A stretch of 64,000 bases of DNA, taken from positions 682,001-746,000 of the forward strand of contig NC_013943.1 in NCBI RefSeq assembly GCF_000025725.1, in the 5' to 3' direction. Positions 18,412-25,960 of the stretch are shown here, one piece after another (positions within the stretch are counted from its first letter, which is position 1; each line of letters opens with the position of its first letter). The position numbers and the translations under genes are program-made. This DNA comes from Denitrovibrio acetiphilus DSM 12809 (lineage in GTDB: Bacteria; Chrysiogenota; Deferribacteres; Deferribacterales; Geovibrionaceae). Under the pieces are notes generated by a model. It was not told the origin of the DNA. It searched no databases and saw nothing but the letters and a program-made list of their open reading frames with translations.

Positions 18412-18728
18412 TAGCCCAAATACTAAACAGAAATATTACATCGCAAACATTGGCCAAGCAGTTTGTTTTAGAAGAGCTAGATGCTGCAAGGCAAGGTAAT
18501 AGCCATGCAATAAATTTTGTAAGGCAATCTGGATTTAGACCAAGTGAATATGAAGGTGCACTGTTGAAAACAAATTGGGAAGGCGAAGAAAGTGAGCTTG
18601 AGCATCTGCAGTTGTCGTTCAGGTATTTTTTAATACAAATAAAGAATATGGATCTCATGGTAAAGTTGTCTACATCTACTGTGGATGAAATTATGAAAAT
18701 TTGGAAATTAGGTAAGTACGCAAATTAA
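18412..18728 (+). pseudogene. 5'-truncated copy of the unknown gene at 19830
   Basis: The frame is open right from the IS edge and lines up with residue 21 onward of the 270-residue protein at 19830: LAKQFVLEELDAARQG versus VATQFVLEELEAASQG, and later TVDEIMKIWKLGKY versus TVDNIMREWQLGKY. It ends after that shared domain, so it equals about the first 105 residues minus the lost start. The IS3-family element removed the start codon. Function unknown. Confidence 0.7.
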
Positions 18729-18796
18729 ACAAAATAGGACTTTTCAATATATAACCTGAGAAAAAATTAAGAATGGCAATATGAGGTTCTTTAATA

Positions 18797-19327
18797 GTGA
18801 ACGATTTAGTTCTTTCAAATAAAAAAGCAGTGGTTTTACTAAAGAAGTCAGAAAGCCTATTAAATGTTACTAGGAATATACTGAAACCTTCTGATGACCA
18901 GTGGGCTGATTTTTTATTACGCTGGTTTAAAGAGAACATAGAACAAGAATCATCACAATATCCAAAATCAAAAAAAGATTTATTAAAAATAACGACACTA
19001 TACTTAAGATGGAATAGATTGCAAGAAGTACCAAAAGAGCTTTTTAATTTAAAACAATTAGAGATTTTAGAATTAAATAATAACAGCCTTTCTTTCTTGC
19101 CTAAAGAGTTGGGGTGTTTAAAAAGATTAAGAATATTAAACCTAAATATTAACAATCTAACTAAATTACCAGCGGAAATTGTTAATTTGAATAGATTAGA
19201 GTTAATAAATATTAAAAATAATAAAAGGTTAGAATTAAGTACAGAGCAAATTGATTGGCTCAACGAGCTTTACCGGAATGGATGTACTGTTACTTATGAC
19301 AAATATAAATTTATGCTAGGGGAATAA
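18797..19327 (+). CDS. Small leucine-rich-repeat protein
   Basis: 176 residues from a GTG start (GAGG ten bases before). Residues 66-146 hold about four LRR units of 23 residues with the pattern LxxLxLxxNxLxxLPxEL: ITTLYLRWNRLQEVPKEL, LEILELNNNSLSFLPKEL, LRILNLNINNLTKLPAEI and LELINIKNN. No signal peptide or catalytic motif is seen. It sits one base before the next gene, so they share a transcript. Role unknown; LRR proteins of this type bind other proteins. Confidence 0.8.
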   Translation: MNDLVLSNKKAVVLLKKSESLLNVTRNILKPSDDQWADFLLRWFKENIEQESSQYPKSKKDLLKITTLYLRWNRLQEVPKELFNLKQLEILELNNNSLSFLPKELGCLKRLRILNLNINNLTKLPAEIVNLNRLELINIKNNKRLELSTEQIDWLNELYRNGCTVTYDKYKFMLGE

Positions 19328-19328
19328 C

Positions 19329-19823
19329 ATGGGATTTTTCAACTTTTTAAAAAATCAGAAAGAAAAATATACGGATAACCTTGTTAGAGGCACCTGGAGG
19401 GAAGATCTTTATGAAGGGCTTCTGCCAGATGAATTACAATTTTTAATGTATGATAGTGTGCGCTTAATAAAAGCAGCATGTGATAGAGCTGCCGCAAATC
19501 CAAATAGAAAAACAATATCTAAAGCAAGAGACACAATTACAAAAGTAATGAAAGTCGCTATCAGAGTACAAGATTTACTATCGGATAACGATATAATTGA
19601 CATTAAAGCCGAACATCTTGTAACTGCTTTTTATTTGGTTAACTTAAGTGATATTTCTTTTAGGGATATAGCGTCATTTTCGGATATTGAGATCAAAAAT
19701 AGCTTTGCAACTAATTTGATTGGGTTGGGCTATGACAATGTTGATCCAAGTGAAATCCCAGCAATTTCAGTAGTGAAAACAAAAGAGACGGTACAGTGGT
19801 TATTATCACACCCTATGGATTGA
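19329..19823 (+). CDS. Unknown protein, operon partner of the LRR protein
   Basis: 164 residues, mostly helical by composition, with no motif I recognise. It begins one base after the LRR gene stop and ends six bases before the next gene, so the three are one operon. A basic, aromatic N-terminus (MGFFNFLKNQKEKY) could contact a membrane but is not a signal peptide. Confidence 0.6.
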   Translation: MGFFNFLKNQKEKYTDNLVRGTWREDLYEGLLPDELQFLMYDSVRLIKAACDRAAANPNRKTISKARDTITKVMKVAIRVQDLLSDNDIIDIKAEHLVTAFYLVNLSDISFRDIASFSDIEIKNSFATNLIGLGYDNVDPSEIPAISVVKTKETVQWLLSHPMD

Positions 19824-19829
19824 TCATAT

Positions 19830-20642
19830 ATGTATAAGAATGAAATGATTGAGGCCATTGAAAAACATGGAATTGACTTTACAGCTAAAATGCTTGCTGA
19901 ATATATAAATCAAAAAATACCAGCCGAGGATGTGGCAACTCAGTTTGTGCTTGAAGAACTTGAAGCGGCAAGCCAAGGTAATGAAATTGCTAAACAATTT
20001 GCCTTAAGTAGTGGATTTGATGAAGACGATTATGTTGGTGCCATGGAGAATTCTTTTAAAGAAGTTGATGGGGCAGATGGCCCTCAACAAACTCTATTAA
20101 AGTATTGTTCTATATTGTTTTTTGACATGAATTTAGCTGTAGAACTACGAGTTCGAACTGTTGATAATATTATGCGGGAATGGCAACTAGGGAAATATGC
20201 CGCTGTTAATAATAATTTTAAATTAATTAATATTGTAAACAAGTCCAACTTTTTAGATGAAGGAATTTTTGCGAATATAAATAATGATCTAAATAATTCA
20301 ATTAATCAAGATTGTGACGTTATGATCTTGATGGCATATGGTTATGCAAGAAGAACGGTTTCAGCAGGCTTGTATTTACAAAGGATTTTTAATTTTGAAG
20401 AATATCAGCATTCAAAAATGGTATTTATATCTTTGCAACGGCAAACAGGTCAGACTGTTGAGTTTCAAGAAGAAGCGGCATCGCAGGCTGTAGAGCTACT
20501 ACAATCTTATGACAATAGGCTGAATAGGCAAACTGTATCAGCTCTTATATCGTCAATAGAGTTGAACCAAGTATCTGATATAACTTGTTCTAACGGATTT
20601 ATCGAATACGAAGATATTCTCCAAATGTATTATATGAGTTAG
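19830..20642 (+). CDS. Unknown protein with a domain duplicated at 18412
   Basis: 270 residues. Residues 1-115 form the domain shared with the IS-truncated copy upstream (about 105 residues, ending RxWQLGKY). The rest is helical and unrecognised. Two copies of this domain around an LRR gene suggest a family that expands by local duplication, as immunity or accessory genes do, but this is inference. An IS5-family element is inserted seven bases after its stop. Confidence 0.6.
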   Translation: MYKNEMIEAIEKHGIDFTAKMLAEYINQKIPAEDVATQFVLEELEAASQGNEIAKQFALSSGFDEDDYVGAMENSFKEVDGADGPQQTLLKYCSILFFDMNLAVELRVRTVDNIMREWQLGKYAAVNNNFKLINIVNKSNFLDEGIFANINNDLNNSINQDCDVMILMAYGYARRTVSAGLYLQRIFNFEEYQHSKMVFISLQRQTGQTVEFQEEAASQAVELLQSYDNRLNRQTVSALISSIELNQVSDITCSNGFIEYEDILQMYYMS

Positions 20643-20710
20643 AATGCTAGGGGCTGTTCACATTTAAATTAATGCCGATATATATTCCAATGAAATAATT
20701 GGAGTATTTT

Positions 20711-21079
20711 ATGTATAGAGCTCAATTATCAGATGAACAATGGGAACGCATCAAAGATATGCTCCCCGGAAAAAAGAGCGACAGCGGAGTAACAGCTAAA
20801 GATAACCGTCTTTTTGTAGAAGCAGTCTTATGGATAGCCAGAACAGGTAGTCCTTGGCGTGACATGCACCCCTGCTTTGGCAAATGGCATAGTGTATACG
20901 TACGTTATGACAGATGGGCTAAAAAGGATGTTTGGCAGAAAGTATTTGCAGAGCTGTCTGGAGATGCAGACCTTGAGTACCTTATGGTAGACGGCAGTAT
21001 TGTAAGGGTTCATCAACATGGTGCATCAAAAAAAACTGCCAAAACCAAGAATGCCAAGGGCGTTCCAGAGGCGGTCTGA
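20711..21079 (+). CDS. IS5-family transposase, 5' part (OrfA)
   Basis: 122 residues from the ATG at 20711 after TTGGAG. MYRAQLSDEQWERIKDMLPG and WIARTGSPWRDMHPCFGKW are the usual N-terminal IS427 motifs, and YLMVDGSIVRVHQHG gives the first Asp. The frame ends soon after an A8 run (21028-21035); a -1 slip there joins it to the second part. Confidence 0.9.
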   Translation: MYRAQLSDEQWERIKDMLPGKKSDSGVTAKDNRLFVEAVLWIARTGSPWRDMHPCFGKWHSVYVRYDRWAKKDVWQKVFAELSGDADLEYLMVDGSIVRVHQHGASKKTAKTKNAKGVPEAV

Positions 21080-21099
21080 GTACTAAGATTCATGCATCT

Positions 21100-21462
21100 G
21101 TGGATTCACATGGCAACCCTGTAAGGTTTATCCTTACGGGAGGACAGGAGTCGGAATACGCTCAGGCAGATAATCTCATCGCAGGATTTTCACCTGCTTA
21201 TGTGATTGCTGACAGAGGGTACGATTCCAATGCTTTTGTGTCTTCAATAATACAGGCTGGTGCTGTTGCAGTTATCCCGCCTAAATGTAATAGATTAGAA
21301 CAACGGAAATATGACAAGCATTTGTATAAAGAGCGCAATCTGGTTGAAAGGCTCTTTCAGCGAATGAAAGAATTCCGGCGAATTGCCACAAGATATGAAA
21401 AACTTGCAAGAAACTATGAGGCAATGGTAACATTGGTGGCTGTAATCATATGGTTAAAATAA
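21100..21462 (+). CDS. IS5-family transposase, 3' part (OrfB), made by -1 frameshift
   Basis: The listed start (GTG at 21100) is only the first start-like codon; the frame is open back to the A8 run and reads GRSRGGLSTKIHASVDSHG, the normal continuation. VIADRGYDSNAF carries the second Asp and KERNLVERLFQRMKEFRRIA the Glu. A -1 slip on A8 gives the full enzyme. Confidence 0.88.
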   Translation: MDSHGNPVRFILTGGQESEYAQADNLIAGFSPAYVIADRGYDSNAFVSSIIQAGAVAVIPPKCNRLEQRKYDKHLYKERNLVERLFQRMKEFRRIATRYEKLARNYEAMVTLVAVIIWLK

Positions 21463-21539
21463 ATGTGAACAGCCCCTAGTTATGAACATGAATATCATAA
21501 TCAAATTTCTGAAATAATAAAAAGGATTTACTAATGAAA

Positions 21540-22223
21540 TCATCCTAATGCCTCAATAATTATGTGCTCATGGAGTACGTTTGAAATTCTCTTGATGATT
21601 TTATACTGAATATGTTTTTTAAACTGGATAACTGAAATAATTCCAGCAATACGTTTTATACATCTTACTGAATATCCCTGTTCCTCGAAGAGCTTTTCCA
21701 CCAGTTTGCGGCTTGTGAGGCTCAGTGTAAGAGCCACATCATCACCATACCTTTCAGTGCCTATGACGAGACTCCTGATCTCCTGCCCAGTCTGAAATGT
21801 GCCCCTGAGCTTCGGCGTGATGTACATCTTATGAACCACACCAGTCACCCTGTAATTCACTCCCAGATAGACATTCAGCAGAACGTCTTCTGCGGATATC
21901 TCCCGAATCTCGCCCTTTACAAGCGAGTTCATAAATGACTTCAGATAGATTTCTTTCCGGTGGACACCAAAATTGAAAAATTCGGTGTTTAAAATAGAGG
22001 CAAGTGTGGTTACATCATGCTTTTTGAGAACTATCTCACGCTCGATGCCGTCTGCCCTATACTGCCTCACAGTCAAACCTTCGGCAGATAGCGAACACAC
22101 TGTGGGCGAGCCGTATTTCTCGCTGTAGTAGCCTTCCAGTACCGAAGCAATTATCTGCCTGACCTCCTCTTCGGAAAGCCCATATATGCCGGATATATCC
22201 GAGATATAGCTTTCTAACCACAT
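21540..22223 (-). CDS. NusA-like S1/KH RNA-binding protein of a mobile element
   Basis: 227 residues. Residues 75-130 resemble the NusA N-terminal and linker region; GVVHKMYITPKLRGTFQTGQ through IRSLVIGTERYGDDVALTLS matches an S1 fold ending in the NusA-type LTLSLTSRKLVEKLFEEQ. The following RCIKRIAGIISVIQFKK looks like the start of a KH domain. It is about half the length of cellular NusA. It overlaps a small gene and lies behind SSB, the setting of a plasmid- or ICE-borne processivity factor. Homology is by eye and should be treated as probable. Confidence 0.55.
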   Translation of the reverse strand: MWLESYISDISGIYGLSEEEVRQIIASVLEGYYSEKYGSPTVCSLSAEGLTVRQYRADGIEREIVLKKHDVTTLASILNTEFFNFGVHRKEIYLKSFMNSLVKGEIREISAEDVLLNVYLGVNYRVTGVVHKMYITPKLRGTFQTGQEIRSLVIGTERYGDDVALTLSLTSRKLVEKLFEEQGYSVRCIKRIAGIISVIQFKKHIQYKIIKRISNVLHEHIIIEALG

Positions 22224-22408
22224 CGTTCATGCCCTCTGTGTATTCTTAAGCTTGATACAACAACAGCAGTGATTTCTTCATATGCAGAAAGAGAATCCCC
22301 TTTGTTAATCTGCTGAGAGATCACAACGGCGCACACAGAATCAAAAGCATCTTTCAGCTCGTCATACCTCTCTGATAAAATCAGGTATGCATCATGGAAA
22401 TCAGACAT
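22214..22408 (-). CDS. Small unknown protein between SSB and the NusA-like gene
   Basis: 64 residues, helical, no motif. Its last ten bases overlap the start of the NusA-like gene and AAGAAAAGAG precedes its ATG, which supports real translation in the same minus-strand operon as SSB. Confidence 0.5.
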   Translation of the reverse strand: MSDFHDAYLILSERYDELKDAFDSVCAVVISQQINKGDSLSAYEEITAVVVSSLRIHRGHERCG

Positions 22409-22476
22409 AGGCTCTTTTCTTGTTTTTTTGTTTTTTACACACTTCTGTTTTTTCGCCTTTGTTTTTTTTAGTTTTT

Positions 22477-22818
22477 TTACTCAGGCGATTCGCCGTCTGT
22501 GTCACCTTTTGGTGTCAGAAACTGGACGTTATGTCCGACTATGGCTACTTTTGAGTGAAAGCCCTTGTCGTCCTCCCATGAACCGTAATCAAGCTCTCCT
22601 GTGACAAGCACGAGCTTGCCTTTGGAAAGATATTCATTACAGTTTTCTGCTGTCTTGCCAAAGGCTGTGACATCGTAAAAGTCTGCTTTCTCTTTTGATG
22701 GTTTGTTGACCGCTACTGTGAATTTGCTGGTGATAGTGCCGTTCTTTGTTTCTCCGGCTTCTGGTACTTTTGTAAGATTGCCGAGTACGGCAACGTATGA
22801 GTAATATGGGCTGGACAT
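22477..22818 (-). CDS. ssb: Single-stranded DNA-binding protein
   Basis: 113 residues from the ATG at 22818 (AAGGAGG seven bases before; an upstream GTG is too close). An OB fold is seen in YSYVAVLGNLTKVPE, FTVAVNKPSKEKADFYDVTAFGKTAENC and LSKGKLVLVTGELDYGSWED. The tail ends DGESPE rather than the DDDIPF-like tip of chromosomal SSB, and it is short, which fits a plasmid or ICE version. Confidence 0.88.
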   Translation of the reverse strand: MSSPYYSYVAVLGNLTKVPEAGETKNGTITSKFTVAVNKPSKEKADFYDVTAFGKTAENCNEYLSKGKLVLVTGELDYGSWEDDKGFHSKVAIVGHNVQFLTPKGDTDGESPE

Positions 22819-22951
22819 ATCCACCTCCTTGCCCTGTTAATAGGGTAGGGGGTAAATCCTGAAATAATTTTCATATTCGCTTTTGAAGCGTCAGGAGTTG
22901 TCGTTTGGTTAATTTATGATCTTCACATAATAAAGTGTGGAGGTCGTGTTT

Positions 22952-23545
22952 ATGCATAACAGAATAATTCTTGCTTTTACGATGTTCGTAGTATTTTTGG
23001 TATTGACCGCATGCGGTGGAGGAGGAGGAAGTTCCGTGTCCACAATGGAAGGAACAACCCCGATTAACCTGTCTGACAGAGACACCCTATACGGCACATA
23101 TCAGGTCACTTTTATGGCAACTAACTGCTCAAACGGAATTTCATACACAACTGATGACGACAGAGTGGATGAGTTCACAGCTTTCGTTGGTTATGGTAAC
23201 GCAAATCTGTATAGAGACATTTATCTTGAAGCCGAGGGAGAAGTCCTGATAGATGTCGCAGACATTACGCCATACGAAGGGCTGGATACTCTCGATACAT
23301 CTGATATGTACCAGATAGATTCGTATAATTTCGTTAATACCATCTATAATGTTTATGAGGGATATTACTATTGCAATTATACTTACCGGTATAGGAAGCT
23401 CAGTGATGCGATAATCAGAGATTACTTCCGCCTCATCAGAAGCAGAAGTGCTGAACAGCCGGAAGGTCATGTCTATATTGATAGCACAAATATACCTGAC
23501 TTCACAAAGCAGGGCTTCAATATTTTTAAAATGGTTATAGATTAA
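22952..23545 (+). CDS. Secreted lipoprotein, unknown function
   Basis: 197 residues from the ATG at 22952 (TGGAGG upstream). A hydrophobic signal ends in the lipobox Leu-Thr-Ala-Cys followed by GGGGGSS, typical of lipoproteins. The mature part is rich in Tyr and Asp with two to three cysteines that could pair. No enzyme motif is seen. Confidence 0.7.
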   Translation: MHNRIILAFTMFVVFLVLTACGGGGGSSVSTMEGTTPINLSDRDTLYGTYQVTFMATNCSNGISYTTDDDRVDEFTAFVGYGNANLYRDIYLEAEGEVLIDVADITPYEGLDTLDTSDMYQIDSYNFVNTIYNVYEGYYYCNYTYRYRKLSDAIIRDYFRLIRSRSAEQPEGHVYIDSTNIPDFTKQGFNIFKMVID

Positions 23546-23550
23546 TTTTC

Positions 23551-23576
23551 AGTGCCCTCATGCAGGGCACTTTTTT
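23551..23576 (+). terminator. Terminator of the lipoprotein gene
   Basis: AGTGCCCT, a CATGC loop and AGGGCACT form an 8-bp stem followed by six T. Confidence 0.85.
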
Positions 23577-23653
23577 ATCAAAAAGATGATGTGTTGATCG
23601 CAAATTGAATACATCGGAATTTATCAGTATCAACATGTTTTTACGTGGAAATC

Positions 23654-23693
23654 TGGGTGCATTTTGGGTGCAGACTGGGTGCAACTGCACCCA
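23654..23693 (+). repeat. Three TGGGTGCA repeats at 11-bp spacing plus one inverted copy
   Basis: TGGGTGCA starts at 23654, 23665 and 23676, and the inverse TGCACCCA is at 23686-23693. Helical phasing suggests cooperative protein binding, most likely integrase arm sites of an element that ends at the tRNA fragment at 23786. Confidence 0.6.
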
Positions 23694-23785
23694 ATTTCGT
23701 CAAATTCTCAACAATTATGAGCAATAAAAATGAAACAGGGCAACCGTCGTAAATGACTGATTGCCCTGTAAAATACTGATAAACG

Positions 23786-23831
23786 TTAACGCGCCCGTAG
23801 GGATTCGAACCCCAAACCTTTTGATCCGTAG
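23786..23831 (-). repeat. Left attachment site: displaced 3' half of tRNA-Arg
   Basis: This 46-bp block aligns without gaps to 56210-56255 (41 of 46 identical; the last 17, AACCTTTTGATCCGTAG, are exact). Its differences still allow full pairing of acceptor and T stems, so it came from a real tRNA 3' end. It marks the left border of the 32.4-kb island. Confidence 0.8.
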
Positions 23832-23883
23832 AAAAATGTTGATAGTGAAAATGTTTTTATTCTTCAGTGGTGGTAATGTGCCG

Positions 23884-23902
23884 TTGACGCATTTTTGCCG
23901 CA
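23884..23902 (+). repeat. Paired arm-type sites, left end of island
   Basis: TTGACGCA at 23884-23891 and TTGCCGCA at 23895-23902 are 11 bp apart. The same arrangement occurs near the right end (56078-56096). They are probably arm sites for the island integrase. Confidence 0.6.
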
Positions 23903-23910
23903 GGGGTCAT

Positions 23911-25122
23911 TCATTTTTCACTTTCAAACATTACTGGGTCGCAATTGGGCCAAATGTAAATTGTTTCATCATCTTTTTTTACGAGTCCCCTTATGGGGCC
24001 ATCTTCAGATAATACAAATGCGATAGCATTTGGGCAAGAGCCAACAAAATTAAGGGCTGATTTGTGTTTCGTTCCGTGTTTACTTATATCGTATGCTTGG
24101 CCATTGTTGTTAAAGCCGTCATTCCCGACGAGAATTTTTCCTTCCCATGTTTTTCCTTTTAAGACTGTCCCAAACGAGATAACATTGAGGTTATTATCAA
24201 TAATTAAAGCCCCGTCTATATTTGCGAGTCTGGCAATACGTTTTAGCCTTTTTTGTAATTCATTTCCCCAATAAACTCTGTTCATATTGAAATTTTGCGT
24301 TCTATCAACGGCCATGGTATGAGTGTATTTTGAAAACATGTCTTTTACATTAATGTGATTAACTTTAAAGGAATATTTAAATTCACAAAAATCTTTGTAG
24401 TTATCATCCGTAGCGTTTACGATGATTATTAATCCACCATGGTTCATTAATGATGCTTCTTTCAATAATTCACTAAATAGCCTAAAATAGTGGGCATCAG
24501 CGTTACAATTATTTATAGTTGATGTGTCATAGAATTTTTCCATAAAAGGAGTCATTCCTCCTCCCAGAAAAGGAAGGGGGGCAACTCTTACAAATTCACC
24601 ATCAACCAGTTGACCAACTTTACTGTCTGCACATGAGATAGTAAAAGAACCTTCATTATAAACGTTTATCATAAAACAGGTTGGTCTTGAGTAATTTAAG
24701 CTCCCATGACTGATATTTAGCTCTGTAAATTCAGATTTAATTCTATTGAAATACATCACTCCCCAAATCTCATAACTTGAACTGAAAGAATTATTTTTTC
24801 GTACCATTAATGCGGACTCTGAAGATAAAAAAGCACCAGCAAGTTTAACAATATTGTCAACTCTTAGTTCACGAGCTTGTTCAAATTCTATGCGTTTTTG
24901 TGGAATTTTAGCTTGTCCTTCAATATGCCAATTTATAGTATCAGTTAGTACCAAACTGAAAGAAACGTTTCGACCCTCTTCACACTTAAGGCTTGCATAA
25001 AAGGCTGCATTCACCAAAGCTGAAATGTCTTTTTTGTTTAATTGATCTGTTATACTGTAAAATTTTCTTGCTATGTCATGATAGGCTGACGCTATGTCAG
25101 ATATAATTTTGTCATTAAGCAT
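23911..25122 (-). CDS. DisA_N (DAC)-domain protein, possible cyclic-dinucleotide or nucleotide-signalling protein
   Basis: 403 residues. The last 110 form a DAC-like domain: ANIDGALIIDN with Asp303-Gly-Ala, then HGTKHKSALNF at 349-359 in place of the usual Gly-Thr-Arg-His-Arg, and AFVLSEDGPIRGL. Both DAC signature sites are present, with the two arginines changed to lysine, so activity cannot be assumed. Residues 1-290 are an unrecognised sensor-like part. It is not linked to glmM or cdaR. It sits at the extreme left of the island near defence genes, which suggests a conflict-system signal protein. Start after GGAAGGAAA. Confidence 0.7.
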   Translation of the reverse strand: MLNDKIISDIASAYHDIARKFYSITDQLNKKDISALVNAAFYASLKCEEGRNVSFSLVLTDTINWHIEGQAKIPQKRIEFEQARELRVDNIVKLAGAFLSSESALMVRKNNSFSSSYEIWGVMYFNRIKSEFTELNISHGSLNYSRPTCFMINVYNEGSFTISCADSKVGQLVDGEFVRVAPLPFLGGGMTPFMEKFYDTSTINNCNADAHYFRLFSELLKEASLMNHGGLIIIVNATDDNYKDFCEFKYSFKVNHINVKDMFSKYTHTMAVDRTQNFNMNRVYWGNELQKRLKRIARLANIDGALIIDNNLNVISFGTVLKGKTWEGKILVGNDGFNNNGQAYDISKHGTKHKSALNFVGSCPNAIAFVLSEDGPIRGLVKKDDETIYIWPNCDPVMFESEK

Positions 25123-25318
25123 ATGTTTCCTTCCCGTATAAGTATAACGATATCATTAATTAAATATACTGTGCTTTTCAACAAACACAAGACTGAGTAG
25201 TATTAACAACATATAAATGTGTATAAGTATGTGTGATTTTGTCCAAATAGATATTGAAATAAATTTATTTAAGGATAAAGTTAAGTATAAAAGTAAATAA
25301 TTATAGGTGATTTTATCC
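25123..25318. other. AT-rich divergent intergenic region
   Basis: It separates the DAC-domain gene from the AbiEi-like gene and must hold both promoters; no box is clear enough to name. Confidence 0.35.
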
Positions 25319-25933
25319 ATGAAAAGCGAAGGTGTAGGGCTTTTTGAAGAAGCCAAAGAAGTTATTAGGGATATCGGTTTTTCAACGGTAACTGCCACTC
25401 AGATAATTGAAGCAGGCGTGCATCCTCGTACGCTGTATCAGATGCGTGATGAAGGTGCGATAATCCAGCTTGCAAGAGGGCTTTACTGTCTGCCTGAGAA
25501 TGTGCCTGTTAACTTTGATATGACAGTTGTAGCTACGAAATACCCTAAAGCAGTTATATGTATCATTTCTGCTCTTAGTTTTCATGAGCTGACAACTCAG
25601 ATACCTCATGCAGTCTCTATAGCTCTGCCAAAGGGAGCGACTACTCCAAAACTTAAATATCCACCTATTAATATCCACCGCTTTTCCGATGAAGCATATT
25701 CTGAGGGCATAGAAACACACATGATAGATAAGATTGAAGTAAAGATATACTCCGTAGAAAAGACAATTGCTGACTGTTTCAAGTTTCGTAATAAGCTTGG
25801 GATGGACATAGTTCTGGAAGCTCTGAAGATGTATAAAGCCAGAAAAGACTTCAATGTTACTAAGCTTGTGAAATACGCCAAAATATGCAGAGTTGATAAG
25901 ATTATGAAACCATACCTGGAGATGCTTATATAG
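25319..25933 (+). CDS. AbiEi-family antitoxin/regulator without visible AbiEii partner
   Basis: 204 residues from the ATG at 25319 (AGGTGA upstream). The winged-helix N-terminus (VTATQIIEAGVHPRTLYQMRDEG, then IIQLARGLYCLPE) and the C-terminal AbiEi domain (VCIISALSFHELTTQIPH, then KIYSVEKTIADCFKFRNKLG) are clear. AbiEi normally represses its operon and antagonises the nucleotidyltransferase toxin AbiEii. Here the next gene is on the other strand and no AbiEii follows, so this is a solitary copy. Confidence 0.87.
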   Translation: MKSEGVGLFEEAKEVIRDIGFSTVTATQIIEAGVHPRTLYQMRDEGAIIQLARGLYCLPENVPVNFDMTVVATKYPKAVICIISALSFHELTTQIPHAVSIALPKGATTPKLKYPPINIHRFSDEAYSEGIETHMIDKIEVKIYSVEKTIADCFKFRNKLGMDIVLEALKMYKARKDFNVTKLVKYAKICRVDKIMKPYLEMLI

Positions 25934-25960
25934 GTTTAGATGATTTTTATGGCAGAGATA

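Larger units (their letters stand above)
20650..21476 (+). mobile_element. IS5-family (IS427-type) insertion sequence
   Basis: 827 bp. Perfect inverted ends GGGGCTGTTCACATTT (20650-20665) and AAATGTGAACAGCCCC (21461-21476), flanked by TA on both sides, the 2-bp duplication of this group. It contains two overlapping-frame transposase parts. Confidence 0.9.

Noticed and set aside
23734-23773. Hairpin ACAGGGCAA / TTGCCCTGT as a terminator
   Set aside because: The loop is long and no T-run follows; it may be part of an element end instead.
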